From: Pisolithus tinctorius
Taxonomy: Eukaryota > Basidiomycota > Agaricomycetes > Boletales > Pisolithaceae
Assembly (NCBI GenBank): GCA_024663395.1
Contig: JANFAH010000035.1
Span: forward strand, 558,001 to 622,000
Direction of reading: 5' to 3'
DNA length: 64,000 bases
Shown here: in pieces, positions 45,160 to 57,420 of the stretch
How the letters are laid out: each line of letters begins with the position of its first letter
How positions within the stretch are numbered: the stretch's first letter is position 1
Position numbers and translations under genes: made by a program
The notes under the pieces: model-generated
The model's input: only the letters and a program-made list of their open reading frames with translations
Database searches by the model: none
Told to the model about the DNA's origin: nothing

Positions 45160-46264
45160 GATAGGGGCATGGGGCACACTGCACTTTGCAGGCAGCAATT
45201 CTGCTGGGAAGTCTGTACAGTCAATGATGAGGGGACAGAGATTTGGGTGGATGAGCACTGGAGGGAGGTGTCACATACAGTAAGACAGGTCATTAAGGTT
45301 TCCCATGTCATGCTGAAAGCCAGCAAAGTGAAGTTTGGGTGCTATTTAATGTGGGGGTCTGCCATTCTGAAAATGGTATGAGTGTGAAGGCATGTCTTAT
45401 GAGTTGGTTGAAGTGAGTGGAAAATGGACAGGTCTTGTGATGATGAGGAGAGATGTGCAGGATGTGCAGGAGCAAGGAGATGGGGGCACAGGAAAAGGGA
45501 AGGAATGCCTCTTACCTATGGTCATCCAAAGACTAAACTCAGTGACATTGCTCATGCCTCACTTGGTCACATAGTGACAAAGAAAAACCCAAAATAAAAT
45601 GCAAATGAGGTCTCTGGGCAAGGTATTACAATCCTTTATACAATAGAGATGACTCTACACATGTGAAGTGCATGTAGCCAAAGCAGGTGTCATGACATCT
45701 CCAGTGACATCAAGGGGAAGTGTGAGGAAACAGCACATAAGTAAAAGAGAGGTCCAGAAGGGAGTAGGACCTTGTGCCAAGATTGGATGTGACAACTATG
45801 ATAAAATAAGACAAGGTCTGAGCAGACAAAAGGAAAAGATATATCCATTACACAAGGATAGTGCAGGTGAGAAAGACTATGGTAGAAAGAGAGGGGATGA
45901 CAGACTCAAGAAGCTGAGATTAGCCCAAGTTAGATCATGGAGAATCATGGGGGAAATATCAATAAATAGTGTGTCCTCAGCCATCTTCATTGGCATCATC
46001 ATGTGGGATCAGGACTAGTGCAAGTATTGATTCCCAGCAACTGCCTATGGTAAGGCTGTTGACCTTTTCCAAAACTGCAACTGCTATGGCTACATCAATG
46101 ACATCAAGAATAACAACCATACCTAACCCCTTCCCATTCACAATGCCCTTCATGCCAAAGAATGTACCAAAATCAAGAGGAAATCACACAGGAAATGAAA
46201 AAAGGGCTGTAGAGGGAGAGGTGCTGGAGTGGTATGATGACAACACCTGGGTAAGGCTCATAGG
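45160..46264. other. No gene recognised
   Basis: AT-balanced sequence with only short open stretches on both strands, such as a basic one at 45668-46018 (+) with no recognised motif. It is not part of the duplicated units and may be old mobile-element debris or host flank of the tyrosine-recombinase gene. Confidence 0.4.
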
Positions 46265-46610
46265 ACTCAAGAGACTTTGACAGCATACAACAGCTTTCTG
46301 AAAAAATCACTGTAGGTAGTGAGCACTGTGAGTTCATGTAGGCAGAGGAATGGGTGAGAATGGTGCTCAGTGGCATAGTTAGTAGCTAAGAGATCATCCT
46401 GGTGAATTATTATGAATGTGCTTGGATGCAACATGTCCTTCTCACCAGGTAGCATGTCATTAGGTGTGATTGAAAGTGGCATGTGATGTCAGAGGACATG
46501 GGTGCAATTAGCAGGTTAAATTGATGGTTAGAAAAATATGGTATATGAACTAATATGTAGCAGTACAACAACAGGAATACCCAACATCATAATACAATCT
46601 GAGCTATTAT
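46265..46610 (-). other. Duplicated 3' flank of NACHT-WD40 gene B
   Basis: Counterpart of 17725-18094; the homology continues past both stop codons, marking the end of the duplication near 46265. Confidence 0.5.
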
Positions 46611-49600
46611 TCACAGTGTGACTTGGAAACATTTGTACCATTCTTTGTCATGGACCATCTGACTCAGGTCCAACTCTATGCAGCAACCTCTAGGAATGAC
46701 AGCTGTGGTCTGCATTGAGTAAAATGGGCTCCTAAGTGTTGGGGGAATCCAAAGTAGTAGTTGTCCCTTTGGGCCTCTGATCCAGCCATCATCATGTAAC
46801 TCAACTGCTTGGACCAGCATAGCCTTCCATTGCATGGACTCATCCACAAGCAGATTACTATTGAGCAGTGCATGTGAGGGGTCAAATGAAAAGCAAATGG
46901 GATATCCCTTGACACCTGAAATGCTGGTTAAGTGAAATAAGAATAGATAGAAGATGAAGCCACATACCATCTGCAGGAGGCAATGAATGAAGTATGCTGG
47001 AAGGGTGGGATGCAACCAGTGTCAACATCTTATTCTGCCAGACCCTGATAGTGTTGTCCCAAGAGCCTGAGACAACCCTCTTCCCATCAGGGGAGAATGC
47101 AACTGAATTGGCTGCATCTGTATGGCCCCTAAGAGAGCTGTGAATCTGCACACCTCCCTCAGCATCCCAGATTCTCACAGTCTTGTCTCTTGAGCCTGAG
47201 ACAATCCTCTTCCCATCAGGGGAGAATGCAACTGAAAGGACTCCATCTGTATGGCCCCCAAGAGGGCTGCCAATCTGCACACCTCCCTCAGCATCCCAGA
47301 ACCTCATGGTTTTGTCCCAAGAGCCTGAGACAATTGCCTTTCCATCTGGGAAGAATGCAACTGAATTGACACCAGAAGTATGGCCCACAAGAGGACTGCC
47401 CATCTCCACACCTCCTTCAACATCCCACACCCTCACAGTCCTGTCCCTTGAGCCTGAGACAATCTTGTTCCCATCAGGGGAGAATGCAACTGAATTGACA
47501 AAAGAAGTATGACCCTCAAGAGGTCTGCCAATCTGCACACCTCCCTCAACATCCCACACCCTCACAGTGTTGTCTCTTGAACCTGAGACAATCCTCTTCC
47601 CATCAGGGGAGAATGCAACTGATAAGACTCCATCTGTATGACCCTGAAGCAGGCTGCCCATCTGCCTATCTCCCTCAACATCCCAGACCCTCACAGTCTT
47701 GTCCCTTGAGCCTGAGACAATCTTTTTCCCATCAGGGGAGAACACAACTGAATTGACTCCATCTGTATGGCCCTCAAGAGTGCTGCCAATCTGCATACCT
47801 CCCTCAGCATCCCACACCCTCACAGTCTTGTCCCAAGAGCCTGAAACAATCCTCTTCCCATCAGGGGAGAATGCAACTGATAAGACTCCATCTGTATGCC
47901 CTTCAAGAGAGCTGTCAATCTGCACATCTCCCTCAATGTCCCAGAACCTCACAGTCTTGTCCCAAGCACCTGAGACAATCTTCTTCCCATCAGGGGAGAA
48001 TGCAACTGAAGTGACTCCATCTGCATGGCCCTCAAGAGGGCTGCCAATCTGCACACCTCCCTCAACATCCCACACCCTCACAGTGATGTCCTCTGAGCCT
48101 GAGACAATCCTCTTCCCATCCAGGGAGAACACAACTGAATTAACTCCAGAATTATGGCCCTCAAGAGGGCTGCCTATCTGCACACCTCCCTCAACATCCC
48201 ACACCCTCACAGTCTTGTCCCAAGAGCCTGAAACAATCCTCCTCCCATCTGCAGAGAATGCAACTGAATTGACTGCAGAAGTATGGCCCACAAGAGGGCT
48301 GCCAACCTGCACACCTCCCTCAATATCCCACACCCTCACAGTCTTGTCCCAAGAGCCTGAGACAACCCTCTTCCCATCTGGGGAAAATGCAACTGAATTG
48401 ACTCCATCTGTATGGCCCTCAAGAGGGCAGCCAATCTGCACACCTCCCTCAACATCCCAGACCCTCACAGTCTTGTCCCTTGAGCCTGAGACAATCCTCT
48501 TCCCATCAGGGGAGAATGCAACTGAATTGACTGCAGAAGTATGACCCTTGAGAGGGCTGCCAATCTGCACACCTCCTTCAACATCCCAGAACCTCACAGT
48601 CTTGTCCCTTGAGCCTGAGACAATCTTCTTCCCATCAGGGGAGAATGCAACTGAATTGACATAAGAAGTATGGCCCTCAAGAGGGCTGCCAATCTGTACA
48701 CCTCCCTCAACATCCCACACCCTCACAGTCTCATCCCAAGAGCCAGAGACAATCCTCTTCCCATCAGGGGAGAATGCAACTGAATTGACAAAAGAAGTAT
48801 GCCCATGCAGTACATGCTGTTCAACTGGCCACCCTTTCAATCCTCCTACAGCAACTCTAGCTAGCCTTGGGAATTTTGGCAAGAGCATTATTGATAGCAA
48901 TGCATTGGAAGGAATAAATGGCAGTGCAGAAGCATACAGGTGTGGAGTGCTGTGCACCATCACACTGCCAAAATTCTGGATCAACTTGATTCCATCTACT
49001 ACCAATCCCAATATATCTTTGAAGCCATCTTGTCCCTTCATCATTGTGTCAGATGTCATCAAATACCAAACATTGGGTACTCACCTGTAGCCATGTTACA
49101 ACAGCACCAAGAGCATCCACCCCCTTTCCAACCATCCCCAGAAGGCTTAGTATCTCCAGCCAGAACAGAATTTTTTCACCTCCCACAATAGCCTTCACCA
49201 GCACCCCAAGTGCCAAGTCAAATGCTGTCTTCTCCAAATGCTGGGTCCAGAATCGACTGGAGTAGGAGAGATGGTGTGGGATGTTCTCCTTGATTCTCTT
49301 CGACAGATCAGGAACTTCAGCATTGGCCAGGTATGAGCTTTCCAATCCACAAATGTTGAATCGAAGGTCATCACGGAGAATCTGCAATGTGGCAAAGGCC
49401 ATGCTTTTTCCGTCAGATGTGTCAATGAAATAGACACCGCTCCGTGAACGATCCATCAGGAAGTCATAGAACGATGCATGCAGTGGTCGGACAGGAGAAG
49501 ACCTATCTGTAATGCCACCGAATAGCGGCGTCATCGACTGAAGAACCGCAATTACATCATAATGATCCTCGTTGTTAGGGAAGTGACTGCGCATCTTGTT

Positions 49601-51853
49601 CAGAGTATTCAAGTGCAGAGGTTCGTGGGCCGACATGACCTGCTGCATCACGGAACGGAACCGTGTCAGCATGGCCCCATCCTTGGGGATACTGTCTTCA
49701 AGAATCACTTGGTACATGGCGTCCAGCAATCCACCTCCTGAACGAATATGCATGACTTTGTCGACGCATTCCTTGACTGCTCCGTTCTTGACGGCACTCG
49801 CGTTCACGAATTCACATGCCAGACGAGCCCATTCAAATAGACCTTCCGCCTTCTGGGAAATCCCATGAACTTCTGCAGACCCAATGCCCCGAAGATGTCC
49901 CATTTTTTTCATAATGAACAATCGGACGTCACGTTCCGATAACCCTGTAGAGACGTCGTCCAACGAGGTCGACCTCACATGCTGAGCAGCATTGAGGGCA
50001 TGCTCGATATCAGGCAATGTGCGGGACGTTACGAGAATGCGGACGTTGCAAGGCAGTTCAGCAGTTTGGGCTGACGCAAGCACAGACAGCAGGTGCCTCC
50101 GCGATGGTTCCGTCCCAATTTCGTCCAATGCGTCGACGACGACGAGCACATTCCCAACGGTATGACCCGAGATCTGATGCAATGGTTCCGAAATGAGTCG
50201 CTTCCACTGAAGCACGATGTCAGAGGTAGTCTTGAGAACATCATCCTTCGCAACTGCATCCGCCAAGGCTCGCCGGAAGGCAGGATCATGTTCTGCGAGA
50301 TCCCATGAAACTGTCCTGATTAACTGTTCTTCGAGGTGCTCGGCCTGACGGTCACGAGCAAAGCAAAAACAAGAGCCGATCCCTCCAACATTCTTAAACC
50401 ACAGACCGATCGTATGCGCAATGGCAGATTTCCCTCTTCCAGCTTGCCCATGGAGCCAGAGGATGCGTGGCACATTTTCATCGGTATCATAGATCCAGTT
50501 AACAATGTCCGTGAGGATCTCCGTCCTGGTGCCATCGAGGCATCTCTTGGTCCAATCGACACCCATGACTCGGGCATGGGCGAAACCATCCAAGTCCAGG
50601 TCTTCAAGTACGCGGAATGCATCGACCTGGACGCCCCAGTCCTCGTGGCGCCGGTATTGTTGCATCAAGCCCTCTAGCACCTCGGTGTAGGCAGTAGAAA
50701 AGTCGCGCGCCTCATATTCTACGTGCTTCCCTGATCTCTTCCCTGATACCACGTTACATTAGCTCAGGCGGAGACCAGTGTGAATGACATACAGAAGTCC
50801 ACGGTCGCGGAATAATTCTTGATGAACTGCACCGCACCGCTTGTCATGAGTGCGATCTTCGCGAAGGTTTCCAGCTTGCCCGAAATTTCTTTAAGGGTAG
50901 TTTCTTCCGTGAGGAATTCGTAAACCTTTCTGACTGTATCCAGGAGGCGGGAGACCCGCTCATCTCGGGTCTGTTGAACCACGAACATCTACGTACAACT
51001 ACATAAGATGAGGAATGCATACAGGAGTAAGAGCGTACCTGAGAAATGGCTACTAACATTCCCAGCGCCATACGGGCGTATGGATGGATCTAGCACAGGC
51101 ATGCAGTCACAGGATGGATGCAGGACAATATATGCCTACCTTAGTAAGGGTAGTAACGGCTTGATTGAAATCTTTGAACGGTTTTAGATATGTATCGGGG
51201 AAGCTTTGGGTCTCGGCGAGTGCGGTATTCGCACTAGTCGCAGGGTCGACACCCCCTACGCCCATATCCATCACGGGAACCATGCCGAGGAATGTCGACG
51301 ACATGGAATCCATATTGCCAAAATTTGGTTGATCCGTCGACGTCTGAGTCTGTCCAGCGAGCTTCCTTAGAGTTGTCGAAAGACTGAGACAGCATAGATT
51401 ACATACATTGTAGTTCGGAGCGACCTGAAATTGTCCTCTGTGTTTGTAAATCGCCCGATCAACATGGATGTCAGTACTCCCTCCCGTGATGGGACTTGGG
51501 GAACTTGATGGATGAGCAAAAACACACATTGGCCCCTGAGAGGCACTGCCCAACGCTTGAATATCAGAGGATAAATGAGCAATAGCCTGAGAAGATCCCT
51601 GCGACTGATTTTTGGCCAATTGACATATACCATCACCAGAAAGGAGTGATCTGCATACCGAAGGAGCGTCGAGGTTGGATGGATTTGCAAGGCTGGTGCG
51701 AGGTCTCTTTGACTTCTTGCCGGTCATTGCGAGGAAATTAGTATTTTGACACATACCATCGTTGGAAAAGATCAGACGACATACCGAAGGAGGAAAAGAA
51801 CTGGATGGGTTGGCAGAGCTGGAGCGACGCCTCTTCAACTGATCATTGTCCAT
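46611..51853 (-). CDS. NACHT-WD40 repeat protein (NLR-like), gene B
   Basis: An intact paralogue of gene A with the same six-exon structure: 51853-51140, 51089-51039, 50988-50793, 50742-49085, 49035-46968, 46915-46611. Introns are 50, 50, 50, 49 and 52 nt. Exons total 4992 nt, an exact multiple of three (1663 aa). Start MDNDQLKRRR. Walker A GQAGRGKS at about 419-426 and Walker B VLVVVDALDE are intact, so NTP binding is expected. Fourteen 43-residue WD40 repeats follow, then the same C-terminal tail (GPKGQLLLWIPPTL). Exon 1 to exon 4 are close to gene A; the WD40 array differs in repeat number and in variable residues (TSF, TSA, TDG, NSG; W, R or E). Conserved frame and splice sites in both copies suggest both are under selection. 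Confidence 0.9.
46968..48830 (-). repeat. Fourteen tandem 129-bp WD40 units, gene B
   Basis: Same unit length as gene A, two units fewer. Residues 3-5, 7 and 23 vary most. Repeats are somewhat more diverged from one another than in gene A (for example VWDIEGDVQIDSSLE, VWDVEGDRQMGSLLQ), so homogenisation is less complete. Confidence 0.9.
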
Positions 51854-53097
51854 TGATGTAACAATCGGGGGTGTATTCCGTGTGAGGTTTGTGAGTTTGA
51901 ATTGACGTTGCGAGCGTCAAGTCAGGAGGGAAAGAGGAGTGTTTTGGGCGCGCTCGTGAGCGCCAACTGGCACAGCAGACACGTGCCAGCGCCCATTCGA
52001 CTTGTATCGTAGAACAGCAACTGACCTGACGATGCAGCACCGAAATTGTGTGGTCAGCATTGGATTTTCTTGCTCTCCCTCTGCGCTGCCGTATCACACC
52101 AGTCCCGAACACCGCTGCTTCGTACCTACTTGCCGAGAAGCATCACATAGCGGGTGGTGTGCGGAATCGCGAGCTTGTTGCGCTACACAAGTGAGCCTGA
52201 CGACATCACCAGTCCCAATGAAACAGCTTCCTGGCCGACCGTTGCGTTGCGTGTACAGATGACCGTCTGTGAGGAAATCGTCCAGTCACTGGCAGCGATC
52301 GATCGATCGATCGGTCTAGTCCCCGTCGTCTTCTATTTCACATTATAGCGCTCTCACGCGTCGTCTGCTTTCCCTAGCGTCAACTTCCTGTTCTCAGGTA
52401 TGCACCCTGTCGTCAACCTTACCTTGTATCTTAGCCTGTTTTCACCGTTAGGTTGGCTATTTCTTCGCCAACGCACGCAACCATAGAGGATTATCACACC
52501 ATTTGTTCTACGTCCGAATACTCACAGCCTTCGCCTACTGCCTCCGTGTTCCACGGCCGGTGATCGGAAGAGCATTACTCTGCCAACCCGCATAAACCTT
52601 TAGGAGCCCCCTAGTACATCAGTCACTCGTCAGTCATCTGTCGTGCTTACCCGCAATTTCTCTACAGCTTCGGTTGTATCCTTCAGTGCCCTGTGTTGCT
52701 CCTTCCCCAGCCCCTTGTCCAAGATACTTGCCTTTCCACTCTTCATCTTCACGCATCGTGCAACCGTCTCAATCATCCTTCGAACTTAGCTGAGGTACCT
52801 TCCGTTCCTTTGCATCAGCTTCGGCACCACAACAAATGAGATTATTAACGGTCACTCGGACTGTCCATGTCATCGGGCATCCGCCACGTCTGTACTCGGC
52901 TTCCCCTTGGTCCATTCTACGCCGTAATGAATGCACCTAACTAAGGACGGCAGTAACGTTGTGGTATGAAAGGGGTTTGCTGCTGTATAACCACAGACCA
53001 CAAAAAATAACAGCAGTTGTTCTGCAATTTTGGTAATGAATGATATTTGGCCTTCTTATGGTGTCTTGCTATCTGATTTCATTCTCTTCCACTAACG
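51854..53097. promoter_or_regulatory. Divergent intergenic region, unit B
   Basis: Counterpart of 23609-24571, longer by about 270 bp owing to a block at about 52240-52510 absent from unit A, which includes the tetramer run GATCGATCGATCGATCGG near 52298. No gene recognised. Confidence 0.4.
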
Positions 53098-54045
53098 ATG
53101 TCAGCAGACACGGTATGATCGGCAACAAGATCATTGTCGCCATGTATTACTCCCTATCCACCCCATATCATTCTACCCCCAGCACTGCTCTCTTCACAGG
53201 TCGGTGGACAGAAAGGCGTATAAAAGCAACAGAGGATGGCTCGTTCATGCTCTTCAAACCAGCCCCTCCTCCTTAGAGAACTGGCATTCTACCTTCGACG
53301 CTGCAACCGTGGCTGCGTCATGATTGAAATTCCTAGGGGTACTGTCGCTTAGTAACCACCTCATAGACTCCTTATCGGGACTGATGGCAACACCAACCGA
53401 TGGAACAACGACCACGATCGTCCTCGACAACCTCGCGTATGGATCCCACTCGATCTCATGACTACGCGCAATAACATCCAACCGGACCTACCTCCACATT
53501 CCCTGGTTGTTCTGCTCATGCGCCTGCTCGAGGAACTTGAACGTCTCCGCGTGGCACTCACTGAAGTAGAAGTACGCATCGTAGGCGGGAGTGTCCTTAT
53601 CGTACATGAAGGTAACTGGGTACGTGCAGAAACGGCTGTGTGGACACTAGAAGGCGTCTCTGTATTGAACGACAAGCCTACCGCTTCTGACGAATTTGGC
53701 TTCGGTCGGTAGGAGGAAGTGCCCTTGTACGAAGAAGATGAAGAAGAGGATAAGATCACCGTCGAACTAGACAAACATGTCCCTCTGAATGGCGTTGTCG
53801 CAACGAGTCCTGTCGTCGAGTGCTTTGAGGAAAACGATGAAGACGAGGCTGAGGATGACTCTGCCCTGTTCGCACTTTCCTTGATAAACTTTGCACATAC
53901 ACGACTCGCGCCTGGACAGAGACTTGACACGGGCATTCTGCTTGCTATTGCCACACTCATCCGACTCATTCGCGAGCAGCGGTGTGTTGTTCAGGCATTG
54001 GATGGTGAAGGTGTAGATGTAAAGAAAGCTTGCTGTCGCACATGA
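53098..54045 (+). pseudogene. Inositol-polyphosphate-kinase-like pseudogene, copy B
   Basis: Homologue of 24572-25823. It keeps SQVGGQKGV near 53190 (the family QVGGH motif) but then a stop and frame change follow. The second half is open: MRLLEELERLRVALTEVEVR and GGSVLIVHEG, interrupted by TAG at 53710-53712 (copy A reads through there), then LINFAHTRLAPGQ. The Asp of the DFAHT motif is Asn (AAC at 53887-53889), which should abolish catalysis. Copy A has the opposite pattern: Asp kept, but a TAG after LAPG. So the two copies decayed independently after duplication. Confidence 0.7.
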
Positions 54046-54389
54046 GTGCAATACGCCGTTGCCATGGTACAACTACATTCAGCGGATGCGGTGTTGAGCC
54101 GTACCTTATACCTCGTAGAAGAATGCTCTCCAAAGAGTCTTAGCCATCGTACGGCGATGGATGTACATACTTGGACTATTACACCGAAACACTAGAAGCT
54201 CGAAATATACAACAGGTTAGTATGGAACTGTCCTTAGTGGCCAGTCCTGGCACGATCGTCTACCCTACTATGAGCTAGTAAGTGGAACGAAAAAACAAAT
54301 ACGGAAACAAGTCTGTCCAAAAAGCGCCCACATGAGATAATAGTCTGATTCATGGCGAGTTCGTATGTCCCCTGAAATCCCAATATTAT

Positions 54390-54795
54390 CCAGTCTGAGC
54401 AGATCAACTACTAGTGGTCAGCCTGATGCCCCCATTGCTAACATCCGCACTCGCTCGACGTGTTCACGCACCTGGAATGTGTCCCATCTCCCACACCAAC
54501 AATGGCAGGTCCGAACCCACCTCAAATCACTGACAACCACCATGATACCCTCCCTCATCTTCGCAACCGCCTGTGCGATTGCTTCCATCCATGCACGTGC
54601 TTCGCCGACGTTCGAAGCACGTAGTACCAGGATATCCCTGCATCGTGGGTAGGCACGGCGAACACAGATGTGAGCAGCGTCAGAGCGTGTGGTTGCGTGA
54701 CAGATGGATTTCGAGTTCGTGAATGGGGAGATGCTAGGGGCCATATCAGGCCAATATGGAACAGGATGGTTATGAAATGGTGGACTTGCCACACT
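54390..54795 (-). pseudogene. PH-domain remnant of RhoGEF, copy B
   Basis: Minus strand: RRAYPRCRDILVLRASNVGEARAW then MEAIAQAVAKMREG, the C-terminal helix of a PH domain, matching copy A. Homology to unit A ends at about 54795 (after GGTGGACTTGCCA), so the DH part was never included or has been deleted. This marks the right breakpoint of the duplication. Confidence 0.6.
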
Positions 54796-56603
54796 GCACC
54801 TCAGGCAGCAGTTTTTTGGAGGGACAGCAACAATGTATCTAACAGACCCTACCTCCAGCAGTGGTTCCCAGATGTATCTAATTATGGTTCTGCAACATAA
54901 GTGAAATAGGGTAATTTACCCCTATTCCCTGTGCTTCTGATGGACAGTGTTACTGATAATCCCTCTGTTGACCCTCACCCAACCATCTCAAGAGCCTCTC
55001 ACCAACCTCCATAGATACACATTTATCATTCCAATATGGCATCCCATGGCTTCTGAGTGATTGCATAATCAATATGTGGCAACTTGTTACAGGCATTCAG
55101 TGGCTCAACCATCTTGGGAGCCTCTCAAGAGCCTCACCAAACCATCTCAAGAGCCTCTCAGCAACCTCTGAAGATATATATTTATCATAGTAACATAGTA
55201 ACCTGTGCTTCTGAATGATTATGTAATCAAGAAGTGTCATTGTTAATGAATCTGAGATCTGTGGGCCCTGAGATCTCAGATCTGACCTGCACTTCTTTGT
55301 GATTATGTAATCAAAAAAGCGGACTGAACACCCTGCTCTCCCCTGGCTTTTTCTGCTTCACAACACACTCTCCCTGCCTCGTGAGATGTTCTACTGAGTT
55401 CCAATGGAATGTTTGTATGTTATTTCATAGATACACATGCAATTTTGATTCAGTCAAGTGCCCTGGAAGGATGCCACAATAAATAGGGGTAAAATGCGAA
55501 CTCTGTCCGCATTTTTGCAATTCTTGACATATGAACATGTGGATTGTGTCCCCAGGCAGCCTTAACATACATCTACAATGTATCAAAATCCCAAGGCATC
55601 AGCACCAGCCCTTGCAGAGATATAATTAGTTCTCCTCCTCCACACTGTATGGGGTACAGGCTAGTATCCTTGTCATTTCTGGATTTTCTAATGCATTGGG
55701 ACTATTGAAGGTATACAGTACAATGTCTAATTAGAAGGGGTTGGGTAATTTAATTGAAAGATGAGATGCTAGACCGCTTTTTTGGTTTTTTCTGATATGG
55801 CCACCACAGGACTCCTGTATGGATAACTTGTGATGTAATACCTTGGAATGGCTCTTCTCTAGTAGGTCTACCAATATCCAGAATTACAAGTCCATCCATT
55901 CAGGATTGGAGGAGCAGGAAAGAAAATGAGTTCTGAAGAGTGTGGGAAAGTGACCGAAGATTTTAGGAGACATTGAAAACATACAGAAAATCTGTAATAC
56001 TACAACATACAGAGATGAAATGATCATTATATGTGCATGGTTAGATTGCTACTGTCATTTGACACCTCTCTATGTTGGAACATAAAGTGCCCCTGTGGTA
56101 CTTGACCACTGTGCGATGTTTTGGCTGCTTACATAAGCTGAAATAGCGCACATACTTGTAGTATTTGCTACTAGTATTCCCTCAGTAGTTTGTTCACTAC
56201 TGAGGGTAAGTCTGTTTATATTACAAGTATTCTACTATACTGACATCCTGTAGTAGCCCAGACCCTTCAGTCACATGTAATCCAGAAAGTGGGTCATCCA
56301 ACATGCACATTTGGTCCTGAAAGTGGTGTTGGCCGACCTCACTGGGGGATGGATCCACACCCTGGAAGTGGTGGCCTTACCCCCTGAATCCATGGCCATT
56401 CTTCCCCTCCAGGTGATGTCAGTGATCTCACAGGGTTTGAAACTTGCAATGAGCATGGGTAGCCATATATAGGGATCCTTTTGATTCACACCATCTACAG
56501 TTTATCTATAGACCAAGACCCAGAGCTCTCTTGGTTGGTTGATGAGCTTTAGTTGATTTCTTGCTTGCCTCTTCACCCTCCTTTTCCATCTTCTGATCAA
56601 CAT
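54796..56603. other. No gene recognised; short direct and inverted repeats
   Basis: Contains a diverged direct repeat built around ACCATCTCAAGAGCCTCTCA (about 54983 and 55145) followed by similar GATTG/GATTATGTAATCAA stretches, and a perfect 11-bp hairpin at 56179-56206. Open stretches are short and unsupported. Confidence 0.45.
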
Positions 56604-57420
56604 TGTCAAAGTCGGGCAACACCCCTGACTTCCTTTTAGGGCAGAGTTGGAGAGTGTTGGGCTGCGGAGTACAGCAGTCAAAGTCCGAAGTGAATCTGAC
56701 CACTGGGTGGCGAGATATTCGATGAACAGTGAGCAGAGGGGTATGAAGGAAAGTCTCGGAGGCTGAGGTCAGAGTCAGAGCCAGAGATCAGAGGTCAGAG
56801 GTCAGATGAGAGGGCATTGGGTTCAGCTAGCATGCTGCCCCCTTGTGTGAGCTCAGCCCTTGTATTTCAGAGGTGGAGTGGACTCAGAGGAAGTGGAGAT
56901 GAAACTCCAGAGGGGACTGAGAGGAAGTCAAAGGTGGGGACTTTATTTGATATTTGTACTGATTACATTGGAGAACTACATGGCCTTTATATACAATGTA
57001 GGTCAAGGGCAGTGCAGTGCAGAATGTAGACCAATAAGTGTATAATGGGTTAGTAGTCCCTCCGACACAAGGGATAGAGGTTAGGGACAACAGGGACCTT
57101 AACTGAGACAAGGAAACTACTACAATGAGGAAGAGAGGGTAAATACTGAAGGAGCAGAAGAATGGAGAAAACTGACATGAGGGCGGAACCCTATCTAGAA
57201 TGCAGGGCTGCAAGTCCGACAGCCCACATGACCAACCTTAGGGCGGAGTTGAGCGGAGTTGGTCAGATCATGGACAGGGGACCTTGGAGAGGTGTGGAGG
57301 TGTGTCAGGAGGGTCAGAGGAGTGTGGGAACATGTCAGAGGAGGGCAGAGAAGCATGGGAATGCATTGGAGGAGGGTGGAGTAGGTGTTAGGGGCTTACA
57401 CCGGTGTCATGGCCATGACA
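56604..57420 (-). repeat. Decayed LTR of the gypsy V family
   Basis: On the minus strand it starts TGTCATGGCCATGACACC (57420) after a purine tract (GAAAAAGGGGAGG) and ends GCCCGACTTTGACA (56604). Internal blocks match the element V LTR: CTCTGAAATACAAGGGCTGAG, a CAAGGGGGCAGC block and GTCGGACTTGC; GTATATAAAGG is a TATA-like element. About 817 bp, longer and heavily mutated. The upstream purine tract suggests it is a 3' LTR with element remains at higher coordinates. Confidence 0.5.
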
